DNA from: Scolanthus callimorphus
Lineage: Eukaryota > Cnidaria > Anthozoa > Actiniaria > Edwardsiidae
NCBI GenBank assembly: GCA_033964015.1
Contig: CM066914.1
Coordinates: 7,555,831-7,619,830, forward strand
DNA length: 64,000 bases
Reading direction: 5' to 3'
A program made the position numbers and the translations under genes. Of the stretch, positions 26,797-38,281 are shown one piece after another. The notes below the pieces were generated by a model. The model searched no databases and was not told the DNA's origin. It worked only from the letters and a program-made list of their open reading frames with translations. The stretch's first letter is position 1. Every line of letters begins with the position of its first letter.

Positions 26797-29700
26797 CTAC
26801 TTGTAAACATAGTGGATCACTTTCTCTCCTTGGGTATGCTCTTCCATATCTACAACAGATGCTGAAAAGCAAGAAACAAGAATAAGTACTTTCATGCGCA
26901 AAATAAGAGTACTTGGCTGACTCCAAAACCTGACCCTATCAGAGACCAAACATCCTCGTTTTTTATACCCTACCACAGACCTACAGTAAAAATTGTATAC
27001 CCTACCGCAGACCCTAAAGTTAGTCACCAGGGTGGTCCAGTTGGACGAGTTCAAAGCGGAATTTTGTTAATCTTGTTAATCGCAAAATAAATCCGCTCCT
27101 ACATTTAACACACCTGTTTGCCCACTGGCGGGAGAAGGAGAACGGGACGAACGCCTATAAAATAAAACGTCATAATACAATGAGGCAGCGATAAAGTGGT
27201 GTCTTCGCGCAAAGACCACGCGAGCTTCCATTGTTACTGTACTCAGCACTGCACTAAAGAAGCTCGAGTCAAGTCTTGCTAGCACAGCCTACACATTTAC
27301 CTATACCCCGTGTTGTATTGTCGAAAAGCATAGTAAGCTATTGTCCTTGATTGACCTTCTTAGCATTGGAGGCCACTACTATGTACTGCTCGCCTCAGTA
27401 AAACCAGTCACGGTAAATAATGTGCGTGCATGTCAACCCAGAGTCGGTCAAAAGAGATTATCAAAACACACTATTGTCCGTTAGATCATGCTAACGTACC
27501 TTCCTCTTGGGGAGGGAGAAGGGCTTCTGTATCTTCCCCTGCGAGGGGAGGGCGAGCGACTGTAGTCATAGTCCCGATCTCTGAAACAAAACCCGGCAAT
27601 CAGAACACGTTATCATTTCAAGTATCCTGAGTTATCATTAAATTCTACGTCCAATTTTCAGCCTCTGTTGCGAGCCCGGGATCCGTGTCCTCTGGCGCGA
27701 AGGTCACATGACCGGAGCAGCTGAGGGACAGACTAAGCTGATTAAGTTTCGGCCACAGGAATCCCATAAATACAGCGTAGTGCATTACCTGTCTCGCCAT
27801 TTTCTCTGCATATGGCGCAAGTCGTCTTCTCTCTCCTGCGGAGAAAGAATTGAGAAGTGAGTCACAAAAAAACATTGCTTAGGTTGCCAAAGTAACAGAC
27901 TTTAAACACTATTTCCAAGGTTACCAGTCGTTCTTGTTCTTTTACGTCTTTTTTTTTTCTTTCGTCTTTTCTGTCGGATTTCACTGAAAAACAATCCAGT
28001 TTTCTTAGAACAAATTCAAGTCTAGGAATCATGCATATATTTTCAGGCTCCCTGTGTAGATGGCGTTTTATACGTCGAACACTTAGAGCGAATTTGTTAT
28101 GACTGTAATAAAAACATAAAATATATAGGAGTCTCCATTCAAAATCCACAGTCTATTCCTGTGCATATGACAAGGCCTATGAAGTAGATGGTGGCTTCTG
28201 TTGATGGGCTCCCTGTGCATATGGCTAGACCTAGTGGAGTAGATGGAGGCTCCTGTTGATGGGCTCCCTGTGAATATGACTAGGCCTAGTGGAGTAGATT
28301 GAGGCTCCTGTTGATGGGCTCCCTGTGCATATGGCTAGACCTAGTGGAGTAGATGGAGGCTCCTGTTGATGGGCTCCCTGTACACATGGCTAGACCTAGT
28401 GAAGTAGATGGAGACTCCTGTTGATGGGCTCCCTGTACACATGGCTAGACCTAGTGGAGTAGATGGAGGCTTCTGTTGAGGCGCTCCCTGTTCATAAGGC
28501 TAGACCTAGTGGAGTGAATGGAGGCCCCTGTAGATGGGCTCCTGATTCTTCTACTCCTGTGCATATGATTAGCCTAGTGAAGTAGATGGATTGGTTCCTC
28601 ATAGGAGTGATTGCAAAGTAACTGGAAATTACTCACAGCACTCATATAAAATCCGATTTAAAGCGATTGTACATGAGAATGCATTATGGTTGACTTACGT
28701 TGTTTGTTCAGCATCAACTGCATTCTTTTCTTCATGCGTTCTTGCGGTGTCAGTGTGTTCTGTGGATTTGATTAGTCTGTCTATCAACATTACAGATGGC
28801 GCCTTCACGTAAGTATGTATCGAGATTTAACTAGGGATACATACAAACTACCCATGGCTTATTCAAGGGCGTATCCCGAAGTGCCTATCCAGGGGGAGGT
28901 CCCCTCTTTTAACACTTAAAATAATACAACATACGATTTCTAGAAACATTTTCTGGGAAAATTGGCAAATGAAAATTCCCAGGCCCGCCTCTCGGCAGCT
29001 CGAGGGTCCAGCGCTATTTTTTCTCGGCCGCGAAAATTCAGTCTGGGCCCCTTTTACGAATTTGCTAATGCCACTTGATGTTACAAATCAGTAGGGTTAC
29101 GTAGGTGAGGTACATATGGATCCCATTAAGGTCACAGTTGAAGCACATCTTCAGTGAAATACTGGAAGTTGCCATTTGTTTATTACCTTGTCTTTGGTGT
29201 CCGTTGCTTTCTTTATTGTCCGTTGTTTGCTCAGGCTGTAATGATAACACATAAGCACATCAAACTACCAAAACTAATGCTTCCTTACTTAAAGACAAAC
29301 GTACGCGAACTCAAACGGCGCTTTACTAACCTGGACAGCTTAGCTGACGCCTTGGCAGTGTCCTTAGCTCGGTCGGACTCTTTTGAGTGACGGTCGCCAT
29401 GGTAACGGTCCCGATAGCTGCGATGTTCAGGGCTGCGACTTCTACTACGTCTGCTGCTCCCACGTGACCTCTCTCGCGATCTGTCACGTGACCTCTCGCG
29501 TGATCTGTCACGTGACCTTTCACGCGATCTGTCACGTGACCTTTCACGCGATCTGTCGCGCGATCTATCATGTGATCTGCCACGTGACCTATTACGTGAT
29601 CTATCACGTGATCGCCGATGTCGCTCACGTGACCTGCTGCGTCTGCGTTCTCTGTCTCTTGTCTTAGAGCTTTTGCAAAATTTATCGAGGTTGATAAATC

Positions 29701-32700
29701 CCAAATCATATTTACACACAAGCAAATTGATCATAAGGAAGATTATTAGAGACAACATTACATACCCAGTCGTTGTTCATCGGCACAAGTATGTCCGTAT
29801 CCATGGTGATTAGATGCAACACGAGTGACGTCATAGCCAACAGGACAGCAAATGGGAAATGGGGAGAAAAACAAACAGACTACATTTAGAAAATAATTCA
29901 ATGGGTTGACACTGTTTTGGTTTGTCTAAAAACATTTTTAACATTTCTTATACTTCATAGCAAAATGCAAGAAATATTTCGGCTGATAGCTTGGGTTACG
30001 TCATTAAGATTGCGAGAAACATGCACACACGTGACGTGTGATGCAAGGCACCACCAATACTTGGTTTTCATGAAAAAATATTTGAGTTCTACTTTATAAG
30101 AATGTTCCTCGTGTTTCTCTGTCTTTGTCTTTGTAAAACCTGTTCGTGATTCAACTTGGCCTTCGTCTCGCCTGTTTAAATGATGATGCTAGTTGTGTTA
30201 AGTTCTACATCAACCGTGTAAATAACAAGTAACGTGGACCGACCGGGAGGACTCGCTATGAGAATGGGGATCGGCGCTGGCAGAAGGTCCAGCAAACTCG
30301 GTAATGAACTCCACTTGGCCAGCGGTATCCTCGGGAGAACAGGAGCGGGAGGAGGAACGGGAACGACTTTTTCTGCAACAAGAATAGAGTAAACAAAGAG
30401 AAAAATAAACAAATGCAGTAAACACAAACAACAAACCAAAATACAATAACATGGTACGACATAAGAAATTCTAGTTGCCAAATAGCAACGTTTGGTAACC
30501 ATAATAGAAATCTGGTCGACATCTTTTTCTCACAAATCAATTGTGTTGAAGAGCCTGTGTCAGCCGCCATTTTGACTGCATAGCAACATACCAAGTCGGA
30601 AAAAGCATCCATTTCCATCGGCTGATTTAGAGAAAATAGAGCAATGTTCTCGATTGAATTCGGTGAATCAAATTTGAAACTTTGTTGATTTAGATATTTC
30701 CACGCGTAATTCGTCTTCTAATGTTCAACGAAAACAATAACAAAGGAGTGGCTGACATGGGCTCCTTGACAGCTAATTCTGAGAAAGGCATTTTTAAAAA
30801 ACCTTCAGACTTGGAAATGTAAGTCGCCCCTTGGCGACTGGGTTGAAATTTTTAGCTCGCCAAACCAAATCTAGTCGCCATGGTCGCAATGTCGGGCACT
30901 GAATAACCAGCAACCATAACACTATGCAGAATAAGTCACTTAGATTGCTTGCAGTCTCTCGATAAAACCAAGACTTTCCACTCACGCTCAGCGCACCACA
31001 GGGAACCCAGAACACGAAACCCAAACACAGCGCGGTGAACAAAAGCACGTGTAGCAAAGAGTTTCCCCGTGCATTTTCAGACGTTTGCCACACAAAGGAC
31101 ACTCACATGTACTACACAAACGTGGCAAAAAGGAAGCAAAAAACAAATACAAAAACAGAAAGGACCAGCAGACAAACAGACTTAAAGGGTTTGAGCGCGT
31201 ACCTGTATTCCTCATATGTAGGGCTCGCTCTTCTTGCATAGCTAAAAACAAACAAACATTCTTCACTCATAAGTTATATTGCTGAGATAATTTCACGTGA
31301 AATAATCTTACCGATGTTATTTGTGTTTTCCTGATGGAGTTACGCCTAGAATTTTGATTAATTACGTCTATAATTTTGTTACAAGGCGTAAAATTATGAT
31401 AATTTATGACTATTTCTTATTTTCGAGCCCTGTTGACATGTAACTAACCTTATATTACGGAAAAGTGTAAAAGACAGACTAAACTTAAAATATTTGTATA
31501 AATTTTGTTCATGAAGATTGATGTTAGTGGTATAGCTATAGTGGTATATCAGCAGGGGCGTAAACATGAAAAATAACAGCAAAAAGTTGAGATTTATGCT
31601 AAACGTCGGGGGGAAATAGCGTTAGCCCTTCTCTCTTTGCTCCGACGAAGGGTTAACACTGGAAACGTCAGCAAAACACTAGTTATCCACGGCGTTTAAA
31701 GGCCCATGCCACCATTCTATAATGCATTGCGCGCTGTGTTGTTTATGTTTTGGTTTTGAAAACAAAACAAAATTAACTGTTCAACAACTTAAATTAATCT
31801 ATCAACTCGCCTCTCGACCTCTTTTTATAGTCGAGATGTCAAGGATATCAAGGATATAAACAGCACGGCATGCAATGCATTATAGAACGGTGGCATGGGC
31901 CTTTAACATAAAGTCGTGTAGTTTGATGTTATATTGCACCTTGGAGGGGAGTCCTGGATACGAGCCTGTAATAGTTTCTCACGAGCAGACCGTCTGTCTT
32001 TCCGAGAGCGTCGGCCCTAGCAACAGAATTTACATAATAGCGATAAGCATAACAAGATAGTCTTTCCACCATGTAAGTCTGGCGTACAATGCTCCTTGAT
32101 AAAAGTAATGCATGGTCTTATCTCCTAAGGCCAACAAAGATGGCGTTACCTAGACTAAATAAGACAGAGCTGTGGCAACAATAATATTGCGCACATTCAT
32201 TTTGAAACTAAACTAGACAACATTTCTACCATCTGATCTCACCTCACAGTCCGCAAAGGATTGTTTGCCAAAAGGACACCTCCCCAGGATTTGCGAGAGA
32301 ATTTTTGAACTTTCGCAGTTCCGGGAGGCAAAAATTAGATCTAATCATTGTACAAGTAAAAAAAAATTAGATTGTATGCACGCAAGGCATGCATGGTGGC
32401 TATACCTACAAAGATGGGATGCCTGTGTTATTATGCCTTCTTGTAAAATCATTGGGCGACATCAGTGCTATTTTGCAAAACTGGGTAGCCTGTTGTCAAG
32501 CAAGAAACTCCTGGCAACAAGGCCAAACGTTAATAAAACTTATTTATTTTCCTTACATAGTTGGCTATTCACTATGTTGTGGAAAAGCCACCAAAAAGAA
32601 TTCTCATCCTAGTACAATGTAGCTCTGGGATTCAAATGGTACAGTATGTATTTTTGGAGTATCAAATTTCTAGTATGTAAAGATATGTACCCCCATCATT

Positions 32701-35700
32701 GCTCGTTCCTCCTCTTCAGCTTTCATTCTTCTGTTTTCTTCTGCTTCTACCTTATCAGCCTTTAATTTCCTTTTGAGATAAAACATTAAAAAGTAAATGG
32801 TCTGAACCCAGGTGCGACAATGTTAGTAGTGGAATGATCATCCGGGTAAGGGCACTTTTGAGAAGGCGGTAACTGACATTGAATCAACCTGCACAGTAGC
32901 GAAAAAAAAAAAAATCTGGCAGATGGAGTACAAAAGTAGAAGTTGCATAACAGAGAGGTTGTTGTGTAATAGGCAGCAAATTCTATTTAGTGAGCGCCAG
33001 GTATGTCAAAGTGGCAGTGTTCTTTGTAGGGCGTGGGCATGTTAATGGACTGGTTGATGGAATTTTCACAGTCAATGGAATGTCCTGTTTCTTTGGGATG
33101 GGTCATGATGTTGCTCCCAGGGTCTTTGTTTACCATTGCAAATGTGTTGTTTGTCTGCATCTGATGTTAAAAGTCTTACCAGCCTCACAACTGTATGGTG
33201 TGAAACATTCATAGCATGGTATTTTGTAATAGAACCTGTAATACTCTATTATGTGGATGGTCTTTGACCTTTTAGTCAGTATTCGTAATCGGTGTACTAC
33301 ACTCTAATGTTGTGCATCTGTAAGATTCATGCAATGGTCTCAGAAATGTCTCTAATGAAAGGTTGTGGAACTGAGGCGGTGGGCACTGGGACTATGAAGA
33401 AGTTGTGAAATTCAATATTTACCTGCAATACTGAACAGGCCCCATTCCATATTTAATAGCACATGTATCAAGCTCTTCCTCCTACAACACAAACAAGTCC
33501 AGAGTTCAATAAGCATTCAACTGCACAGCATTGTAATTTTCATAGGATAAATATAAAGGCAACTTTATCAGAAACACACAAAATTAGTTCAAATATGCAG
33601 TGGTCACAGCTGCCTTTGTTACCCAAAATACAGCTGAATGGTAAGTGATAGGATTTGTTTTGCACATAGATGGTGTCACAAATAATGACAAAATTCACCA
33701 AAGCAACCGTGATCACCCCCAGTAGAGAAAGCTCAGATCAGCTACCTTCATTGTATTATCTCTTGATCAGAATGATTGTCTTAGCCTTTACCTGCTTTTT
33801 GGTCAATTCATCTACATCTAATGTGACATCTGTGGACAAATCACAAGGTTGTATAGTATGCAGGGTTTGTACGCTTTCTAAATGACAATAATCCAGGATT
33901 TTCCAGGAGGTCTTTAGTTATTTTTCCAGGAGTTTTTTTTTAGTAACATACACACTTCAAAAGTGCTTTAATGTACTGGACTGATCTATGGCATTTGCAT
34001 ACTTTCTTTTCTATTTACTCTTATTGCAGTATGATAACACAGTGTGTGATGTCACAATTTACAGCCCAAAATCAGATTGACAAAACAGACTCATTCAGCC
34101 ACATTTTAGTTGAAACATTTTTCCAAGGAGTTTTCCAGGATTTTCCTTAACATTCTTGGACTTTCAAGGACTTAAGATCCAGGATATTCCAGGATTTCCA
34201 AGATGCATATGAATCCTGAGTATGGTGCTTCACTGATCTACTTTTGACTCAGTACCACCCCGAAAATTACTTAATTTTCAAATATCTACATTATATTATT
34301 TCATAGCTGCTAACTAATCCTATATACAGTCCAAAACGCAATTGCCTTTATTGTTTCTTAATGTTAAATCTCCTATCATTTCCATTTCTATTTCAGTTAA
34401 CCCATTTTAAATGCAGTGGCAGCGCCATGCTGAACCAATACAACTTGGCTAAATGGAAGCACAGCAGTGGTTTTAAACATTAAGACAAATACTAAATTTG
34501 CCATGATTAATTGCTAAAGTTTGATGACAGCACAGAAGAGCAGTAAGTTCCACTGTCATGAGCCTAAATTTGTTACCTAAGTCAGAAATGTCACTGTCCT
34601 CATCACTCTCATCACTCTCTGCATCTTCTTCATTATCCACGGGAGGAGCAACAGAATCATAGCTGTACCCAATACTAGCTTTGGCAGCACTCCTGAAAAA
34701 GGTAACAAACAGAAAAGAATTGTGGCTCAAAATTTGGATTTTGTGACTAAAAATTTTAGAACAAGTTGCAAATTTTGACCAGCCCTGCTAGAAGCAATAT
34801 GTTCTACATATCCGCTTTGCTCCGACGAAGGGCTAACGCTCAAACGTCAGCAAAACACCGTTTTTCCATGGCGTTTAACATAAATCTCAACCTTTGGTTG
34901 TTGTTGTTCATGTTCTACATATCTACTACACGTCAACACTTACTTTTGCTTCCTTTCTTTAGCTTCATCATCTTTCTTGGGATACATCTCTTCAAGTGCA
35001 AGCTGCTGTAGATATGCCTCCTCTGACACTAGAACAACAAAAACATCCACATTCTTGTTGTACTAAGCTCACAGTTGCCCATAAGAAATGTCCCCTGATT
35101 ATTTGACACAGCCAATATTTATACTCTGGTTTACTTCTTCAGGCATAGACATTGTACTGTAGCTTAGGGCTATCATGTGTGGTGTGCCGGGAAGTCAACC
35201 CTAAGACTTAATAAATTGGTAGAAACCCTGGCATTTCAGACAAAATACAAACTATAATAATATATGAGAAAATTCCAAGAAGAGGAATCTGGGAGAAATA
35301 CAGTAAAAAATGTTCAGGAAAATTTTGCTGCTAAACAGGGGTAAAAAAGCTGGAGACTTCCACAAAACTGGGTCCCTGGGTGTGGCTATATGGTACAAGA
35401 CCTCACATTTTAGTTATTACCTCCACTGTGCTCTACCATAACAAGGGTACGGTATCGCTCATAGTTTAACTGCTGCTCTTCAGGATTAGTTTCCAGTAAT
35501 GGACTACAATGAGATAGAAAAAGCAACATGGATATCAGGGCTGTCAGGCCAATAACACTTGGGACAGCTTTCATATAAGAAAATTCAGCATTTTAGCACT
35601 AGCAATGTCTTTGTGAACAAAATAGATTTATCCCAGTTTTGTGGGAAGTTGCAAGATTTTTAAATTATGCAAAAGCAAGATGCTTTCTATTTGGACTAAT

Positions 35701-37757
35701 CTTATGAAAATTACAAATCTGAAGTTGTTATTAACCACAGGACACCTTAAGGTCTATACGAACAGCCTTGATACTCACCCCATTGAATTAGATGAGTCAT
35801 GCTCTGGTATTAAGTCAAGATGAGCCCTGCCGTCAAATCTGTCAATCATGTTATCAGCATTCCCCTGCCATGGCATCCTACAATGTAATGATTTGATAAA
35901 TACAATTTTTACAGATGCAGTTTGAACTTCAAGTCGTTGGCCTCCTCTTCAATGTGAAAATACCTACATGACAGACTTCGCTTCAGCTGCAGTTGCTACT
36001 TGTTTCTCAAGGTGGATTTTGTAGGAATGGCCATAAATACGTATTAGCTGGGTGGAATCCTGCTTCTGAAAATTAATATTTTGATTTTGTAGTTAACTGG
36101 TGATGAATAAAAACTCTTTGCAATCCTGCCTGGCAACAGTCCCGCCAGCATACGCACTCTCTAAGAACCAAACAAAATGCAGAATTTGTTACCATGCCTT
36201 CTAGGCAAAAATAATAGTTTACTATTTTAAATTATTATATTTTTATTGCAAAGTAAATCCCAATCCAGCCAGCCTGGGGGCTGCAATTAATTTTACTAAT
36301 AAAGCATCTATCTATTTCAGCATGACTGGAATGTCCTTGTAAGACAGTGATTAATTGGGACTCAGATATTTGCGGACTCTAGGTCAAGGAAAAGAAACTT
36401 TTTTTTTTCAGAGCTGCATCAGGAGCTTCATTCATTCATTCTTTTTTAATAAATTATTTAGAAGCTAACCACTGGGTAATTGTGCATGTCTACTTTGGTA
36501 CCAGTGGCCGGCTTCTTTGGAGACTTGTTACATATAAGTAAATAACAATTAAAGACTGGAACTCACTGCCTACAGACACCATAAATGCTGCCTCTCACGC
36601 GGCATTCTTAGAAAAACTGAGCTTTTTTTTCATTATCATTTATTTAATCTTATTTAAACTACAATAATCATCTAATGTGATGGATGGAGGTAGTTCATTT
36701 GGAAGAAGAAGAAAAAGAAGAACAACTTTTGATACAATCAGCAAAACCCTACAGCAGGCATAAAGTTAGTCACCAGGGGCCGGTTCCTGAAAGAGTGGAG
36801 ATAAGGAATTAACCTTGTGTGAAAGCTAACGTGCTAATGAAATGGTCCCATGTGTGCTTCTGAGCGTTAGCCCTAGTAAGCGGAGAGAGAGAAAAAAACT
36901 CTGACCACGAGAGGGTTCCTGAAAGGTTGGATAAAGTTATCCACGGACAAAAGTTATCTGTTGTATAAGATTTGTTCTGGATTTATCCGTTGGATAAGCA
37001 TTTATCCACTGATAACTCTTAACTGGCCTTCTAGGAACTGGCCCCAGGGGAGTCCAGTTGGTCGCAATCAAAGTGGAATTTTGTTAATCATGTAAATGTT
37101 TTAAAATGAAACTGTCTTTATCACTAAATGTGGCACAACTTTGATTGAAATTTGTTTGTAGGATAGCCACCATATCAGAGACAAACAAGCGAAAAATAAA
37201 ACCCTACCACAGACCTCAGGAGCCCCAAAACCATACACTAGAGGGCGGCGCATACCCGTATACCATAACATATGAGGGAGTAGCCCCCAAACTCCCTAAA
37301 CAAAAAGACACAGTGCTTGGGGCCCAAAGTGGACAAAACGTGTTGTCACCTTCCTCTAGGAATACAAATTCATAATTAAGATTGTGTACGCAACAAATAA
37401 TCTCCATTTGTCAATGGATCCTCGACTTAGCACGTCGACTTAGTAAATAAAGCTTAGCCTATTTTCAATATCTTATTTTTAATAGCTTGCAGTTACACTA
37501 CACTCTACATGCAGACGACGCACTACCTACGGTCCACACTTTGTAGTAAGTTATGTGTGGGCAATATTTTGCACCAATTCTTTGCCCGGTTCTCTTTGTA
37601 ATTTGGCCCCACATCCTTTGAGACCACCCTGATCATTAAACAAGCGAGCATTACCGACCATCCGATCGTAGAAAGCCCTCCTCCTCTCGGCACGTTTCCT
37701 GTAGTCCACCATCATTCCTCGGATTTGCTTCTCCACTCTTCTTGCCTCGTGCCACAT
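26797..37757 (-). CDS. CLASRP: CLASRP (CLK4-associating SR-rich protein, SFRS16/SWAP2)
   Basis: Nineteen exons on the minus strand: 37659-37757, 35968-36065, 35779-35877, 35421-35503, 34944-35028, 34577-34692, 33792-33829, 33423-33481, 32691-32769, 31940-32016, 31203-31241, 30244-30372, 29331-29669, 28699-28759, 27925-27983, 27789-27835, 27500-27580, 27114-27154 and 26797-26861, about 564 residues. The N-terminus MWHEARRVEKQIRGMMVDY and MMPWQGNADNMIDRFDGRA are hallmarks of this family. Then come SEEAYLQQLALEEMY, the acidic DESDEDSDISDL, DVTLDVDEL, the RRS-rich linker with SPPSYARRASPTYEEYR, a long RS/RD repeat domain, LTPQERMKKRMQLML and EREDDLRHMQRKWRDR. Vertebrate CLASRP is about 670 residues and binds the kinase CLK4 in splicing control. 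All codon phases close except between 29331-29669 and 28699-28759, which is off by one base. Exons 1 and 12 use unusual GTCGGT donors. The last exon is the least certain. Confidence 0.93.
28151..28590. repeat. Satellite with exact 55 bp period, about eight copies
   Basis: The unit GGGCTCCCTGTGCATATGGC (first part) recurs at 28206, 28261, 28316, 28371, 28426, 28481 and 28536, always 55 bases apart, with a diverged copy before 28206 and another near 28545-28590. It lies in a CLASRP intron. Copies differ by a few bases. Confidence 0.95.
29461..29635. repeat. 24 bp-type coding repeat of the CLASRP RS domain
   Basis: The minus strand encodes repeated RDRSRERS units. On DNA level the unit is about 24 bp and carries CACGTG in seven copies over roughly 175 bases. 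It lies inside the CLASRP exon at 29331-29669. Confidence 0.85.
31700..31902. mobile_element. 203 bp MITE flanked by TTAA
   Basis: The ends AGGCCCATGCCACC and their complement are flanked by TTAA on both sides (31696-31699 and 31903-31906). The terminal inverted repeat is about 40 bp. TTAA target duplication is the signature of piggyBac-type elements. The surrounding sequence matches an uninterrupted repeat at 34818-34890. It lies 37 bases from a CLASRP exon. Confidence 0.85.
34810..34895. repeat. Dispersed repeat with intact TTAA site
   Basis: TTTGCTCCGACGAAGGGCTA and AACGTCAGCAAAACAC are shared with 31635-31680. The motif GGCGTTTAACATAAA here is continuous, whereas at 31691-31910 it is split by the TTAA element. 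Confidence 0.75.
36890..37040. repeat. Inverted-repeat element, GGTTCCTGAAAGGTTGG type
   Basis: GGTTCCTGAAAGGTTGGATA at the left and the complement-like CCTTCTAGGAACTGGCC at the right enclose repeated TTATCC/GGATAA motifs. It is a small foldback repeat in the first CLASRP intron. Confidence 0.45.
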
Positions 37758-38281
37758 GATTAGGCGCAAAATCAACAACAAATGAATAAAAAATCTTCAC
37801 AAATCACACCTTGAACCTGAGATTAGAGCTCAAAGAAATGGTATGCATAGATTTCGTAGAAATATAAGTGATTTTAAAGAAGGATTTGGGCATTTTGAGG
37901 GTCTTGAAAACTGCATCTTCCTCGCCAGTGTTTTTGGCGGGGGACTTGGTAAAAGACTCGGTCAACGTAATCCACAGGAATCCCAACACCACAGAAGCCC
38001 CAGGCCAAGACAAATGTGAGAAAATACCGAACAAAATAATGAAAGAATCATTTCTTTTCATAAAAACCTTTTTCACAAGACCTGAAAAAAATATGGCTTG
38101 TGGACTATTATGACTTTTTACTACCATTTAGGATTTTTGTAATATATTGTGGGTTACCTATGGTTTCACGTGGTGTGACTGTGTTCTGCTGCGATTGGTT
38201 GATTTTTGTTCGTTATTCGAGTACGGAAAGAGCGCGTGAACAGTACGTGATCGGTGGCGGCGGGCGAAGCGCTGTGATGCT
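37758..38281. promoter_or_regulatory. Shared divergent promoter region of CLASRP and the 76-residue gene
   Basis: Only 524 bases separate the two start codons, which point away from each other. No TATA box is obvious. The interval is expected to hold both 5' UTRs. Confidence 0.5.

Noticed and set aside
27645..27875. Apparent CLASRP frame ERRRLAPYAEKM
   Set aside because: It is the wrong frame of a real exon; the in-phase reading EREDDLRHMQRKW matches the family.
28151..28590. CRISPR-like array
   Set aside because: The repeats are head-to-tail without distinct spacers, so it is a plain satellite in a eukaryotic intron.
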